Shown piece by piece: positions 10,026 to 18,747 of a DNA stretch of 64,000 nucleotides. The notes beneath the pieces are model-generated. The model was not told the origin of the DNA and made no database searches. It saw only the letters and a list, made by a program, of their open reading frames with translations. This DNA is from Flavobacterium bernardetii (GTDB lineage Bacteria; Bacteroidota; Bacteroidia; Flavobacteriales; Flavobacteriaceae), in assembly GCF_011305415.1 (NCBI RefSeq), contig NZ_JAANOQ010000008.1, forward strand, positions 1 to 64,000, written 5' to 3'. Position numbers and translations under genes: made by a program. The first letter of the stretch is position 1, and each line of letters starts with the position of its first letter.

Positions 10026-11053
10026 TTAATTGATTAAATCACTATAATCCTCAGGTAATTCTGCATCAATATCGGGTAAACACTTTTCTAAAGCCATCAT
10101 AGTATTATGAACAGTAATTAACATTAATCTACTCTTTGTTTCAAATGGAGTTAAAGTCTTTCTCATTTCACGATAAATCTTTGTAATAAAAGCATGTCTG
10201 AATGAATAGATTCCATATTCACTACCTAAAGCAAAATAATCTTTAGCTCATCTTTAGCTTTTTTAGTGAACAAATCTTTTACTTCCTTAAATTTCTTCGT
10301 AAAGTAATCTCTTTTGTTATCATCTGTAGCTTCACAATCAGAAGGTTCTCCTTTTGGAGTAAAAATAAAATCGGATGGATTGTATTTACACAAAAAAGAT
10401 AATTCTTCCATTAAGATATTTGGAATGATTTTCTCTTTTACTAACTTATTTTTAGCCTTAACACTTAAAGTTTGTTCTTTGAAGTTTATATCTTCAACTT
10501 TTAAACGACAAACTTCAATAGGACGCAAGAAATTATATGATACAAATTTGACAAATAACAATAAATTTGGATCATTCTTTTTAAGATACTCATAAATGAA
10601 TTCTAACTTATTTTCAGAATAACTTTTATTTCTTTTTGGAGGAGCTTTTAAGTGTTTCAATTTAGAAACAAAATTTGAAGGAATAATATCTTCATCTTCA
10701 AAAAGCTGAAACATTGTTCGAATATCTGTTCTAGTATTATTTCTATTCCTTGGACTTGATGTATTTAAAAATTGATTTAAATAATCCATCACTACACGCT
10801 TATCAACTGAAGTTATAAATCGATGAGTAAAACCATTATCTAAATAAACTTCAAAACGCTTAATTCTAGATTTAAATCGAATAAACGAATTCTCATTCAT
10901 CACATTCTTTTTTAAATTCAATCCAAAAGAAAATGCGCCTTTTACAGACATGATTTCAGTTATAACTTCTTATGAGTCGTATGGGTCATAACCGTCCTTT
11001 AAAATCCTTGACAAGTCGTTTACTGCTGCCAATATATGAAGAATTTTAGACAT
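10026..11053 (-). pseudogene. Inactivated tyrosine recombinase (integrase)
   Basis: The original gene appears to start at ATG 11053 (MSKILHILAAVNDLSRILKD...) and end at 10026 (...DAELPEDYSDLIN), about 340 codons. Three lesions are visible. First, a TAA at 10972-10970 stops it after 27 codons; the intact remainder reopens at ATG 10951. Second, a frameshift near 10240 coincides with a repeat of GCTAAAGAT spaced 11 bp, consistent with an 11-bp duplication. Third, the expected catalytic tyrosine region reads LEKCLPDID, with Cys (TGT) where related flavobacterial integrases have Tyr, as I remember them. Preserved hallmarks are FLRPIEVCRLK (first catalytic Arg) and YSFRHAF (second Arg and His). It lies beside tRNA-fMet, a plausible integration target. 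Confidence 0.85.
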
Positions 11054-11094
11054 AAAAAAAAAGGCTTTGAAAGTATTCAAAACCTTTTGTTTTC
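11054..11094 (-). terminator. Terminator of the tRNA-fMet gene
   Basis: AAGGCTTTGAA (11061-11071) pairs with TTCAAAACCTT (11076-11086), one mismatch, loop AGTA. On the minus strand the hairpin runs into the T-run complementary to 11054-11062. It lies 27 bp beyond the tRNA 3' end. Confidence 0.7.
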
Positions 11095-11120
11095 TAGCTC
11101 TACAAGCTTTTCTAATTTAG

Positions 11121-11193
11121 TAGCGGGAACAGGACTCGAACCTGTGACCTTCGGGTTATGAGCCCGACGAGCTGCCTACTGCTCTATCCCGCG
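11121..11193 (-). tRNA. Initiator tRNA-Met (anticodon CAT)
   Basis: The minus strand folds as a complete 73-nt cloverleaf. The acceptor is CGCGGGA/TCCCGCT, the anticodon loop CTCATAA, the T arm ACAGG-TTCGAGT-CCTGT, and the discriminator base is A. Two initiator hallmarks are present: a mismatched 1-72 pair (C with T) and three consecutive G:C pairs at the base of the anticodon stem (GGG/CCC). CCA is not encoded. The 3' end faces the dead integrase gene, so this tRNA was probably the attachment site; no second att copy was found in the window. Confidence 0.93.
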
Positions 11194-11316
11194 ATATATG
11201 TTTAAATCAATTTGTCAATTCTAAGAACTAATAAGAAAATCTCTTCCTTAATTCGAGTGCAAATATACAACCATTTTTGGTTCTGGCAAGTAAAACTTAA
11301 AAAAATATTAAATTAT

Positions 11317-11346
11317 TTTGTTGTGACTAAAAAACAAGTACATTTG
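11317..11346 (+). promoter_or_regulatory. Promoter of the inorganic-carbon uptake cluster
   Basis: TTTG (11317-11320) and TACATTTG (11339-11346) are 18 bp apart, a full match to the Flavobacterium consensus. The GTG start of the first gene follows 22 bp downstream. The unusual GTG start is favoured because no better start lies between it and the promoter. Confidence 0.7.
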
Positions 11347-11368
11347 TATTGTTAAAAAAAACACATCA

Positions 11369-11752
11369 GTGCTTAAAAAAATATTCCATAAACTATTGTT
11401 TATCACTCCGCTATTAGGATTGATACTATCTTATGCAACAGGAATAACAACTACTTCAATTGAACTAAACAAAGAAACAAGTTATGTTCAATCTGAAAAA
11501 AATACCTTAAAAGCACTTTCTTTCTATCACGAAATTGAAGAAACCAACGATTTTTCCGATTTCTTTTATGAAGAATCTGAATTAGAAGATGACTTTGAAT
11601 TTGATTGGCTTACTCCCATATCTAATTCGGAAACTTTCATTTCTTCTGTTACCGAAGACCAAAAACTTTATAACAAAACCTCTTTTTGTCTCCTACAAAA
11701 AAGTACACCTCTGTACGATTTATTTTGTAATTGGAAACACCATCTAAGTTAA
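11369..11752 (+). CDS. Small secreted acidic protein leading the DAB cluster
   Basis: 127 residues from GTG at 11369 (read as Met: MLKKIFHKLLFITPLLGLIL). It has an N-terminal signal or anchor segment, then an acidic middle (FYEESELEDDFEFDW) and a short basic tail with two Cys residues. No family is recognised. It lies 66 bp upstream of dabA under the cluster promoter, so it is probably co-transcribed with it. It might be a periplasmic partner or regulator of the DAB transporter; that is inference from position only. Confidence 0.6.
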   Translation: MLKKIFHKLLFITPLLGLILSYATGITTTSIELNKETSYVQSEKNTLKALSFYHEIEETNDFSDFFYEESELEDDFEFDWLTPISNSETFISSVTEDQKLYNKTSFCLLQKSTPLYDLFCNWKHHLS

Positions 11753-11818
11753 AACAATAGTTACAACCATTTGCTAACTAAGCAAATTTACATTGTTATT
11801 AACTTAATTTAGAATATA

Positions 11819-14311
11819 ATGAATTCAACTTCATTGCGATTTGTCGAAGAAGCAACTCTTCACAAACTTTCGCATTTTCTACCTGCACAAAATCCGTTAA
11901 AAGACTTTGTGCATCATAACACATTACATGCTTTTCAGGATAAAGACTTCTTTACTGCCTTACAAGAATCATCTGGAATATTTGGTTATAAAACGTTTTT
12001 ACCGCTTTCTGATTTCAGAAACAAGCTAAAAAACAACCAAATAAACTCAGAAATTCTAGATAAAATTATTTATCAGAAAAAAGGAGAAGACAACTTTTCA
12101 TCTTGGAAAGAAAATATTTTACATAAAAATTACGACGAAGCCATTCATCCTAAGATTGGAAAACTTAGAAGTCTTTGGAAAGAAAAATATGCCATAAACT
12201 TAGATAAATCTACACATGGTATTCTTTTCAGAATCTTATGCAGTTATTTAGATCAAGGTATTTCTGTTTGGACATTTCCTGTTCATCAAGACGGGTTTTT
12301 AGCTTCTATAAAAGAATTAGATAAAAATGGTGTTTTTAGTATTTTTTCAACGGCAAGAGCTAAGAAATTACTAGAAGAAGACACTTCCATTTATAAATTA
12401 CTTCAAATTTTAGTGGGAGAAGGTTTGTATTTTGAAAATTATCTCTTTGATCAACAATTTTCTCATCCTGGATGGAGCGGTATGATTGCAACTTTGGAAA
12501 GCAATCCCACTTCTCTATTAGATGAAAGAAAAATAACTTTAAAAGAACTTATTACTTTCGAGTTACTTTTAGAAATTGACGCATTAGATAAAAAATTTGG
12601 TGAAAACTGGGAACCACTTATTTCTAAAATCACTTTTGACGCCGAAAATTTATTTTCTCAATCTGCCTATTCTGAATATTTTGAAGTGCTTTCTATTTGG
12701 CAAGAAGCTTTTGAATGGACCTTTTACAACCAAGCCTTAACAGGTTTACAACATAAAACAAGTGTAAAAACGTCAAAAGAAACTACAAAATTTCAAGCTT
12801 TCTTTTGTATGGATGACAGAGAATGTTCATTACGTAGACATGTTGAAGCTTTAGAGCCTAATGCAAAAACGTTTGGAACTGCTGCGTTTTTTAATTTCGA
12901 ATTTTTCTATCAACCTATAAATGGAAAATTCTTTACCAAATTATGTCCAGCACCTGTTACTCCAAAATTTTTAATTAAAGAATTACCGAGAAAAAAGAAA
13001 AGCGCTAAAGATTATCATTACCATAAGAAATCGCATTCTTTAGTATTTGGTTGGCTTATTTCTCAAACTTTAGGATATACCTCAGCGTTTAAATTGTTTT
13101 TAAATATTTTTAAACCGAGCATGTCACCAGCCACTTCTTCTTCATTTAAACATTTGAATAAGAAATCGCAATTAGTTATTGAAAACACCAATCCAAAGGA
13201 AACTATTAAAGGTTTACAAGTTGGTTTTTCAGTGGAAGAAATGGCAAACCGCGTGGAAGGGATTTTAAAAAGTATTGGTTTAGTGGAAAACTTCGCACCT
13301 CTTGTGTACGTGGTTGGACACGGCGCAACTAGCGTAAACAACACCCATTTTGCCGGTTACGATTGCGGTGCGTGCAGCGGAAGACCAAGTAGTGTGAATG
13401 CGAAAGTATTAAGCTTCGCAGCCAATCATGTAAAAGTTCGTGAAATTTTGGCTGAAAGAGGCATTGTTATTCCAGCTGAAACTCAGTTTCTACCGGCTTT
13501 ACATGATACAACTAGAGATGAAATTGTTTTTTACGATGAAGCATTACTTTCTGTAGTAAACACTTTTTCACACAAAGAAAACAGCAAAACATTCACAAAT
13601 GCCTTAGCCAATAATGCCAAAGAACGCTCTAGACGATTTGATACAATTGATTCTAACCTTAGCATTTCAAAAGTACATGAGAAAATAAAAAATCGTTCGG
13701 TTTCACTATTTGAACCTCGACCTGAATTAAATCACGCAACAAATGCCATGTGTATTGTTGGTAGAAGAAGCGTTTCAGACCATGTGTTTTTAGACAGACG
13801 TTCGTTTATGAATTCTTTTGATTATGAAGTAGATCCAAAAGGCGATTATTTAGCTGGAATTTTAAATGCCGTAGCTCCTGTTGGTGGTGGAATTAATTTA
13901 GAATATTATTTTTCTAGAGTCGACAATCATAAACTCGGCGCTGGTTCCAAATTACCTCATAATGTAATGGGATTAATTGGAGTAGCCAATGGAATTGATG
14001 GTGATTTACGACCAGGTTTACCTAGTCAAATGATTGAAGTTCACGATCCATTACGCTTATTAATTGTAGTAGAACATTTTCCTGAAATTGTAAAATATGC
14101 CATAACAAAATCTCCTGCAACTTACGAATGGTTCATCAATAATTGGGTGAATTTAGTTGCCTTAGATCCAGAAACTAAAGAACTATATCGTTTTGTGAAG
14201 GGTGAATTTGAAATTTACAAACCTGTTTCTTATAACATACAAACTATCGATAATTCTTTGGAATATGCGATTACGAGTTCGGAAAATTTAAACATAACGC
14301 TAATAAAATAA
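11819..14311 (+). CDS. dabA: Inorganic carbon transporter subunit DabA (DUF2309)
   Basis: 830 residues of the DUF2309 family. DabA is a cytoplasmic, beta-carbonic-anhydrase-like subunit that works with the membrane subunit DabB to accumulate bicarbonate. The expected zinc site is visible: Cys330 and Asp332 in FFCMDDRECSLRRH, His501 in VVGHGATSV and Cys516 in YDCGACSGRP. Their spacing (C-x-D; H to C 15 residues) matches the ligands reported for Halothiobacillus DabA. The gene ends 4 bp before dabB. Flavobacteria are usually heterotrophs, so the likely role is supplying bicarbonate to carboxylases at low CO2. Confidence 0.92.
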   Translation: MNSTSLRFVEEATLHKLSHFLPAQNPLKDFVHHNTLHAFQDKDFFTALQESSGIFGYKTFLPLSDFRNKLKNNQINSEILDKIIYQKKGEDNFSSWKENILHKNYDEAIHPKIGKLRSLWKEKYAINLDKSTHGILFRILCSYLDQGISVWTFPVHQDGFLASIKELDKNGVFSIFSTARAKKLLEEDTSIYKLLQILVGEGLYFENYLFDQQFSHPGWSGMIATLESNPTSLLDERKITLKELITFELLLEIDALDKKFGENWEPLISKITFDAENLFSQSAYSEYFEVLSIWQEAFEWTFYNQALTGLQHKTSVKTSKETTKFQAFFCMDDRECSLRRHVEALEPNAKTFGTAAFFNFEFFYQPINGKFFTKLCPAPVTPKFLIKELPRKKKSAKDYHYHKKSHSLVFGWLISQTLGYTSAFKLFLNIFKPSMSPATSSSFKHLNKKSQLVIENTNPKETIKGLQVGFSVEEMANRVEGILKSIGLVENFAPLVYVVGHGATSVNNTHFAGYDCGACSGRPSSVNAKVLSFAANHVKVREILAERGIVIPAETQFLPALHDTTRDEIVFYDEALLSVVNTFSHKENSKTFTNALANNAKERSRRFDTIDSNLSISKVHEKIKNRSVSLFEPRPELNHATNAMCIVGRRSVSDHVFLDRRSFMNSFDYEVDPKGDYLAGILNAVAPVGGGINLEYYFSRVDNHKLGAGSKLPHNVMGLIGVANGIDGDLRPGLPSQMIEVHDPLRLLIVVEHFPEIVKYAITKSPATYEWFINNWVNLVALDPETKELYRFVKGEFEIYKPVSYNIQTIDNSLEYAITSSENLNITLIK

Positions 14312-14315
14312 GAGG

Positions 14316-16184
14316 ATGACAAATGAATTTTTATTAGTATTTATCATTATTCCTATTGTAGGATTTTTGATTAGTTTTTTTATTCCTGAAAAGAAAGAGT
14401 CTTGGCTATCTTGGACGGCATTTACAACCGTTTTTGTTCAGTTTTTAGTGCTATGCGTTTTTATTTCCTATTGGATAATTAACGGCAGCAAAGATTTAAA
14501 TTTATTCGAAATATCATTAGTCAAAACAAATGACTACGACTTCTTTATAGATTTTTATTTCGACAAAGTAACTGCGGTATATTTATTCATCGGTGCTTTA
14601 TTAACCTCAATGATAACTACATATAGTCGCTATTATTTACATCGAGAAAAAGGATACAAACGCTTTTTTATAACGGTTTTATTCTTCTTTTTTGGATATA
14701 ATTTAGCCATTTTATCAGGAAATTTTGAAACCTTATTTATCGGTTGGGAAATTATCGGAATTTCATCATTCTTACTAATTGGTTTTTACCGAGAACGTTA
14801 TTTACCTGTAAAAAATGCTTTCCGAGTATTTTCAATTTATAGAATTGGTGATGTGGGAATTATTTTAGCGATGTGGGCAAGTCATCATTTGTTCCATGAA
14901 AACATCACTTTTATCCGACTACATAATTACGAATTGGTCAACGAACATTTGCAAAATCACACCTTAATTGGTTCGTTTATTGCCTTATGTTTGGCGTGTG
15001 CAGCAGCAGTAAAATCTGCTCAAGTACCTTTTTCTTCTTGGTTACCAAGAGCTATGGAAGGTCCTACACCATCAAGTGCTATTTTTTATGGTTCCCTTTC
15101 GGTGCATTTAGGTGCATTTTTAATGTTACGAACCCTACCTTTTTGGGAACACCAAACGTCTATGCGAATTGCCATTGGCGTAATGGGTTTCACCACAAGT
15201 ATCATTACCACATTAATTGCTAGAGTACAATCCTCCGTAAAAAGTCAAATTGCTTATAGTTCGATTTCTCAAATTGGATTGATATTTATTGAAATTGCAT
15301 TAGGATTCGAAACATTAGCTTTATTTCATATCGCTGGAAATGCGTTTTTAAGAACCTATCAATTATTGGTTTCACCATCTGTGGTAAGTTATTTAATCCG
15401 AGAACAATTTTACAATTTCGTACCTAAACAAGTAAGCAAAAGTATCCTTCCTAAAAAATTAGAAAATGCTTTATATGTTTTAAGTATCAACGAATTTTAT
15501 TTGGAAAAAATAATTAGAATTTTCCTTTGGAATCCATTAAACACAATTGGTAACAAATTAAATTTCTTAAACTTAAGAAAACTATTCTTCTTGTTTTTAA
15601 GCACGTATTTAATTGGAAGCATCACTTTGTATTACAAAAATTCCATTCCAAGTTATGTGACTAATTATTTGCCTGAAATTTTTGCTGCGATTGGATTAGT
15701 ATTCGTATTCAAAGCCTTTTCAGAAAGAAAAAGTCCGTTTGTAGCTTGGTTGCTAATTGTTTTTAATCATTTCTGGATTGTGTTAGCCATTTTGTTTAAC
15801 GAAAAAGTAAGTTATTACGAAATATCCCTTTATATCACAGGAATTGTAATTGCGGGAACAATTGGTTACATCGCTTTATTGAAATTAAAAACAATGGAAA
15901 AAAGAATTTTATTAAGTCAACATTCTGGACACGTTTATGAACATCCAAAATTTGCTTTCTTTTTCTTATTAGCAGCACTTGGCGTTACAGGTTTTCCAAT
16001 TACTTCCACTTTTATTGGCGAAGATTTATTGTTTAGCCATATTGAAAGTCACCAAGTAGTTTTAGCTTTTTTAGTGGCAAGTAGTTTTGTGGTTTCTGGA
16101 ATAGCTGGCGTTAGAATTTACACCAGACTTTTCTTAGGTACACACATTAAAACCTATCACGAATTACCTTATAAATCATCATAA
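14316..16184 (+). CDS. dabB: Proton-conducting membrane subunit DabB (NuoL/MrpA family)
   Basis: 622-residue polytopic membrane protein of the NuoL/MrpA superfamily. Typical signatures are GWEIIGISSFLLIGFY, the segment KSAQVPFSSWLPRAMEGPTPSSA and a following Lys/His-bearing helix region. It starts 4 bp after dabA. DabB is thought to couple a cation gradient to CO2/HCO3- capture by DabA. The association with dabA rather than with nuo genes supports the DabB call over a complex I subunit. Confidence 0.9.
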   Translation: MTNEFLLVFIIIPIVGFLISFFIPEKKESWLSWTAFTTVFVQFLVLCVFISYWIINGSKDLNLFEISLVKTNDYDFFIDFYFDKVTAVYLFIGALLTSMITTYSRYYLHREKGYKRFFITVLFFFFGYNLAILSGNFETLFIGWEIIGISSFLLIGFYRERYLPVKNAFRVFSIYRIGDVGIILAMWASHHLFHENITFIRLHNYELVNEHLQNHTLIGSFIALCLACAAAVKSAQVPFSSWLPRAMEGPTPSSAIFYGSLSVHLGAFLMLRTLPFWEHQTSMRIAIGVMGFTTSIITTLIARVQSSVKSQIAYSSISQIGLIFIEIALGFETLALFHIAGNAFLRTYQLLVSPSVVSYLIREQFYNFVPKQVSKSILPKKLENALYVLSINEFYLEKIIRIFLWNPLNTIGNKLNFLNLRKLFFLFLSTYLIGSITLYYKNSIPSYVTNYLPEIFAAIGLVFVFKAFSERKSPFVAWLLIVFNHFWIVLAILFNEKVSYYEISLYITGIVIAGTIGYIALLKLKTMEKRILLSQHSGHVYEHPKFAFFFLLAALGVTGFPITSTFIGEDLLFSHIESHQVVLAFLVASSFVVSGIAGVRIYTRLFLGTHIKTYHELPYKSS

Positions 16185-16262
16185 ATAGAAACAAGATTAT
16201 AGACGAAAGATAATAGACTTTTCGCAAATATTTAAATTATCAATATAAACACATTCATTTAT

Positions 16263-17870
16263 ATGAACTCAAAAATAAAAAAAATCCTCCCAGCAGACGG
16301 AATTGCGGGATTAAAAGAAAATTTCTCATCAGATGCCATATCTGGTTTTATCGTATTTTTATTAGCGCTTCCTTTAAGTTTAGGAATTGCCAAAGCATCA
16401 GAATTTCCACCAATTATGGGATTAATTACTGCCATTATTGGTGGTTTATTAGTCAGTTTAATTTCTGGTTCACGATTAACTATAAAAGGTCCAGCTGCTG
16501 GATTAATTGTAATTGTAGCTAGCGCAGTTGCCGAATTTGGACAAGGCGATCCAATTTTAGGTTGGAAATTAGCCTTAGGCGCCATGGTAATTGCGGGTTT
16601 TGTTCAAATTTTATTTGGTGTTTTAAAACTTGGAAAACTTGCCGATTTCTTTCCGCTTTCGGCCATTCATGGCATGTTAGCCGCCATTGGAATTATTATT
16701 ATTGCGAAACAAATTCCAGTATTATTAAATGACAATCCAGCTTTGGCAAAAGGGAAAGGTCCGTTAGAATTATTAGCTAACATTCCGAATTTCATTATGA
16801 ATTTAGACTATAAAGCGACTATTATTGGTGTGGTGAGTTTAGCCATTATGTTGGGTTGGCCATACATCAAAAACAAGTATATCAAAATGTTTCCAGCGCC
16901 GCTTGTAGTTTTATTATTCGCTATTCCAGCTGAGTTATATATGGATTTCGCTCATACAGAACCGGCTTATTCTTTAGTAAAAATTGGAAATTTAGTAGAT
17001 AACATTAATTTCAACGCTAGTTTTGAAGGAATTTCACAAACAGGAACATTTATTAAATTCGTGATTATGTTTGCTTTGGTTGGAACTTTAGAAAGTTTAT
17101 TAACTGTAAAAGCTATTGACTTAACGGATCCTTTCAAAAGAAAATCGAACGCTAATAAAGATTTAATTGCTGTTGGAATTGGAAATGTTTTCGCTGCTTT
17201 TTTAGGTGGTTTACCAATGATTGCTGAAGTAGCACGTAGTTCTTCAAATGTGAACAATGGTGGAAAAACACGTTGGGCGAATTTCTTTCATGGTTTTTTC
17301 ATTTTAGCTTTTTTATTAGTCGCTTCACCCTTATTAGAAATGATTCCGAATGCCGCATTAGCAGCCATGTTAGTTACGGTTGGAATAAAATTAGCACATC
17401 CGAAAGAATTCATTCATACCTTTGAAATTGGAAAAGAACAATTAGCCATATTTTTAGTGACTATTTTCTTTACTTTATTTGAAGATTTATTAGTCGGTAT
17501 CGCTGCTGGTATGATTTTAAACATGATTATTCACTTATTACACGGAACTCCAATTTCATCATTCTTTAAAGCACCTACAGAAGTCGCTTTCGAAGGAAAT
17601 GAGTATTTAGTTACGATTAGCAAAGCTGCGATTTTCACCAATTTCTTAGGAATTAAAAGAAAATTAGAAGAAATTCCATACGGATTTAACGTTACAATCG
17701 ATTTAAAAAAGACGAAAATTGTAGACAATTCTGTTATGGAAAACTTAGAACATTTCGTTCATGATTATGAATCTAACGGAGGAAAAGTTACCATTAAAGG
17801 ATTAGAAAATCATACCGCTTTTTCAGCACATCCAAAATCGTCAAGGAAAAATTTAAATTTTGTTCATTAA
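16263..17870 (+). CDS. SulP-family anion (probably bicarbonate) transporter
   Basis: 535 residues. The N-terminal SulP core has about 12 membrane segments with family signatures (ISGFIVFLLALPLSLGIAKA, GPAAGLIVIVASAV, LPMIAEVARSSSNVNNGGKT), followed by a short STAS-like cytoplasmic tail (about 430-535). SulP proteins carry sulfate, bicarbonate or other anions. Sitting 78 bp after dabB, bicarbonate is the most likely substrate, but this is context inference. The downstream DUF2490 gene starts 3 bp later. Confidence 0.85.
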   Translation: MNSKIKKILPADGIAGLKENFSSDAISGFIVFLLALPLSLGIAKASEFPPIMGLITAIIGGLLVSLISGSRLTIKGPAAGLIVIVASAVAEFGQGDPILGWKLALGAMVIAGFVQILFGVLKLGKLADFFPLSAIHGMLAAIGIIIIAKQIPVLLNDNPALAKGKGPLELLANIPNFIMNLDYKATIIGVVSLAIMLGWPYIKNKYIKMFPAPLVVLLFAIPAELYMDFAHTEPAYSLVKIGNLVDNINFNASFEGISQTGTFIKFVIMFALVGTLESLLTVKAIDLTDPFKRKSNANKDLIAVGIGNVFAAFLGGLPMIAEVARSSSNVNNGGKTRWANFFHGFFILAFLLVASPLLEMIPNAALAAMLVTVGIKLAHPKEFIHTFEIGKEQLAIFLVTIFFTLFEDLLVGIAAGMILNMIIHLLHGTPISSFFKAPTEVAFEGNEYLVTISKAAIFTNFLGIKRKLEEIPYGFNVTIDLKKTKIVDNSVMENLEHFVHDYESNGGKVTIKGLENHTAFSAHPKSSRKNLNFVH

Positions 17871-17873
17871 CAA

Positions 17874-18638
17874 ATGAAAAGATATATTCATTTCTTAGTA
17901 GCTCTAGTTGGGCTACTAGGAATTCTGTTGCCAAATAGTTCTAGCGCACAGACCAAAACAAGCAACAACGATGTTTGGTTTCATTATGTTGGAAAAAATA
18001 TGTTAACCAAAAAGTTATCGTTTACATTAGAAGCTACCATGCGATATGCAAATGGAGTTTCTGAAAAACAACAATATTTTGTGAGACCATCCTTTGATTA
18101 TCAGTTTACTAAAAAATTTAATGGTAGCATTGGTTATTCGCATTACAACACGTATGTATATGGAAGTCCGGCTTTAAATAAAAAAGATATTCCTGAAGAT
18201 CATGTTTGGATTCAAGGAACATTTGTTCACACGAAAGGAAAATTTAAATTCACGCATCGTTTAAGAGATGAAAATAGATTTGTTGGAATCGCAGTTAAAA
18301 ACGGAACCGATTATTCAATTGATCGTTATGAGTATAGAAACAGATTGCGATATATGTTTTTGATGAATTATACTTTAACGAAAAAAGAAGATAAAGTAAA
18401 ATTATTTGGAATTGTAGGAAATGAAGCTTTTTTTAATTTGGGTTCAAACGCCGGAAAAACCTTTTTTAATCAGAATAGAATTATTGGAGGTATAGGTTAT
18501 AATATTGATAAAAACCAACAAATTCAACTAAGTTATATCCATCAAAACATTTGGAATTACTCCAATACTTTACAAGAAAGTAATCCAACTATTAGAATAT
18601 CGTATATAACGAATTTAGATTTCAGCAAAAAAGAATAA
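17874..18638 (+). CDS. DUF2490 outer-membrane protein, first copy
   Basis: 254 residues with a signal peptide (hydrophobic about 5-25, ending near SSAQ). The mature part alternates polar and aromatic residues (FHYVGKNMLTKKLSFTLEAT; RYEYRNRLRYMF; NQNRIIGGIGYNI) typical of DUF2490, a predicted outer-membrane beta-barrel of unknown function. It starts 3 bp after the SulP gene and ends just before a terminator, so it belongs to the dab transcript. It may form an outer-membrane pore or sensor for this system (inference). Confidence 0.8.
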   Translation: MKRYIHFLVALVGLLGILLPNSSSAQTKTSNNDVWFHYVGKNMLTKKLSFTLEATMRYANGVSEKQQYFVRPSFDYQFTKKFNGSIGYSHYNTYVYGSPALNKKDIPEDHVWIQGTFVHTKGKFKFTHRLRDENRFVGIAVKNGTDYSIDRYEYRNRLRYMFLMNYTLTKKEDKVKLFGIVGNEAFFNLGSNAGKTFFNQNRIIGGIGYNIDKNQQIQLSYIHQNIWNYSNTLQESNPTIRISYITNLDFSKKE

Positions 18639-18658
18639 ATAGAGTTTAGTTATAATGC

Positions 18659-18697
18659 GAAAAATCCGTCTTGATTTATTTCTTGACGGATTTTTTA
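18659..18697 (+). terminator. Intrinsic terminator after the first DUF2490 gene
   Basis: AAAATCCGTC (18661-18670) pairs with GACGGATTTT (18685-18694), 14-nt loop, followed by further T residues. It separates the two DUF2490 genes transcriptionally. Confidence 0.8.
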
Positions 18698-18747
18698 TGC
18701 TCATATATTTAATTATAAATCTTACTTTTATAGGATAAAATTTAAAA

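Noticed and set aside
8600-11121. Search for a duplicated tRNA 3' end (att site) in the island
   Set aside because: No copy of the tRNA 3' segment (GGACTCGAACC or neighbours) was found elsewhere in the window.
11121-11193. Elongator tRNA-Met or tRNA-Ile2 with CAT anticodon
   Set aside because: The mismatched first acceptor pair and the GGG/CCC anticodon stem are initiator features.
14316-16184. NADH dehydrogenase subunit L (nuoL)
   Set aside because: Same superfamily, but it follows dabA by 4 bp and no nuo genes are present, so DabB is the better name.
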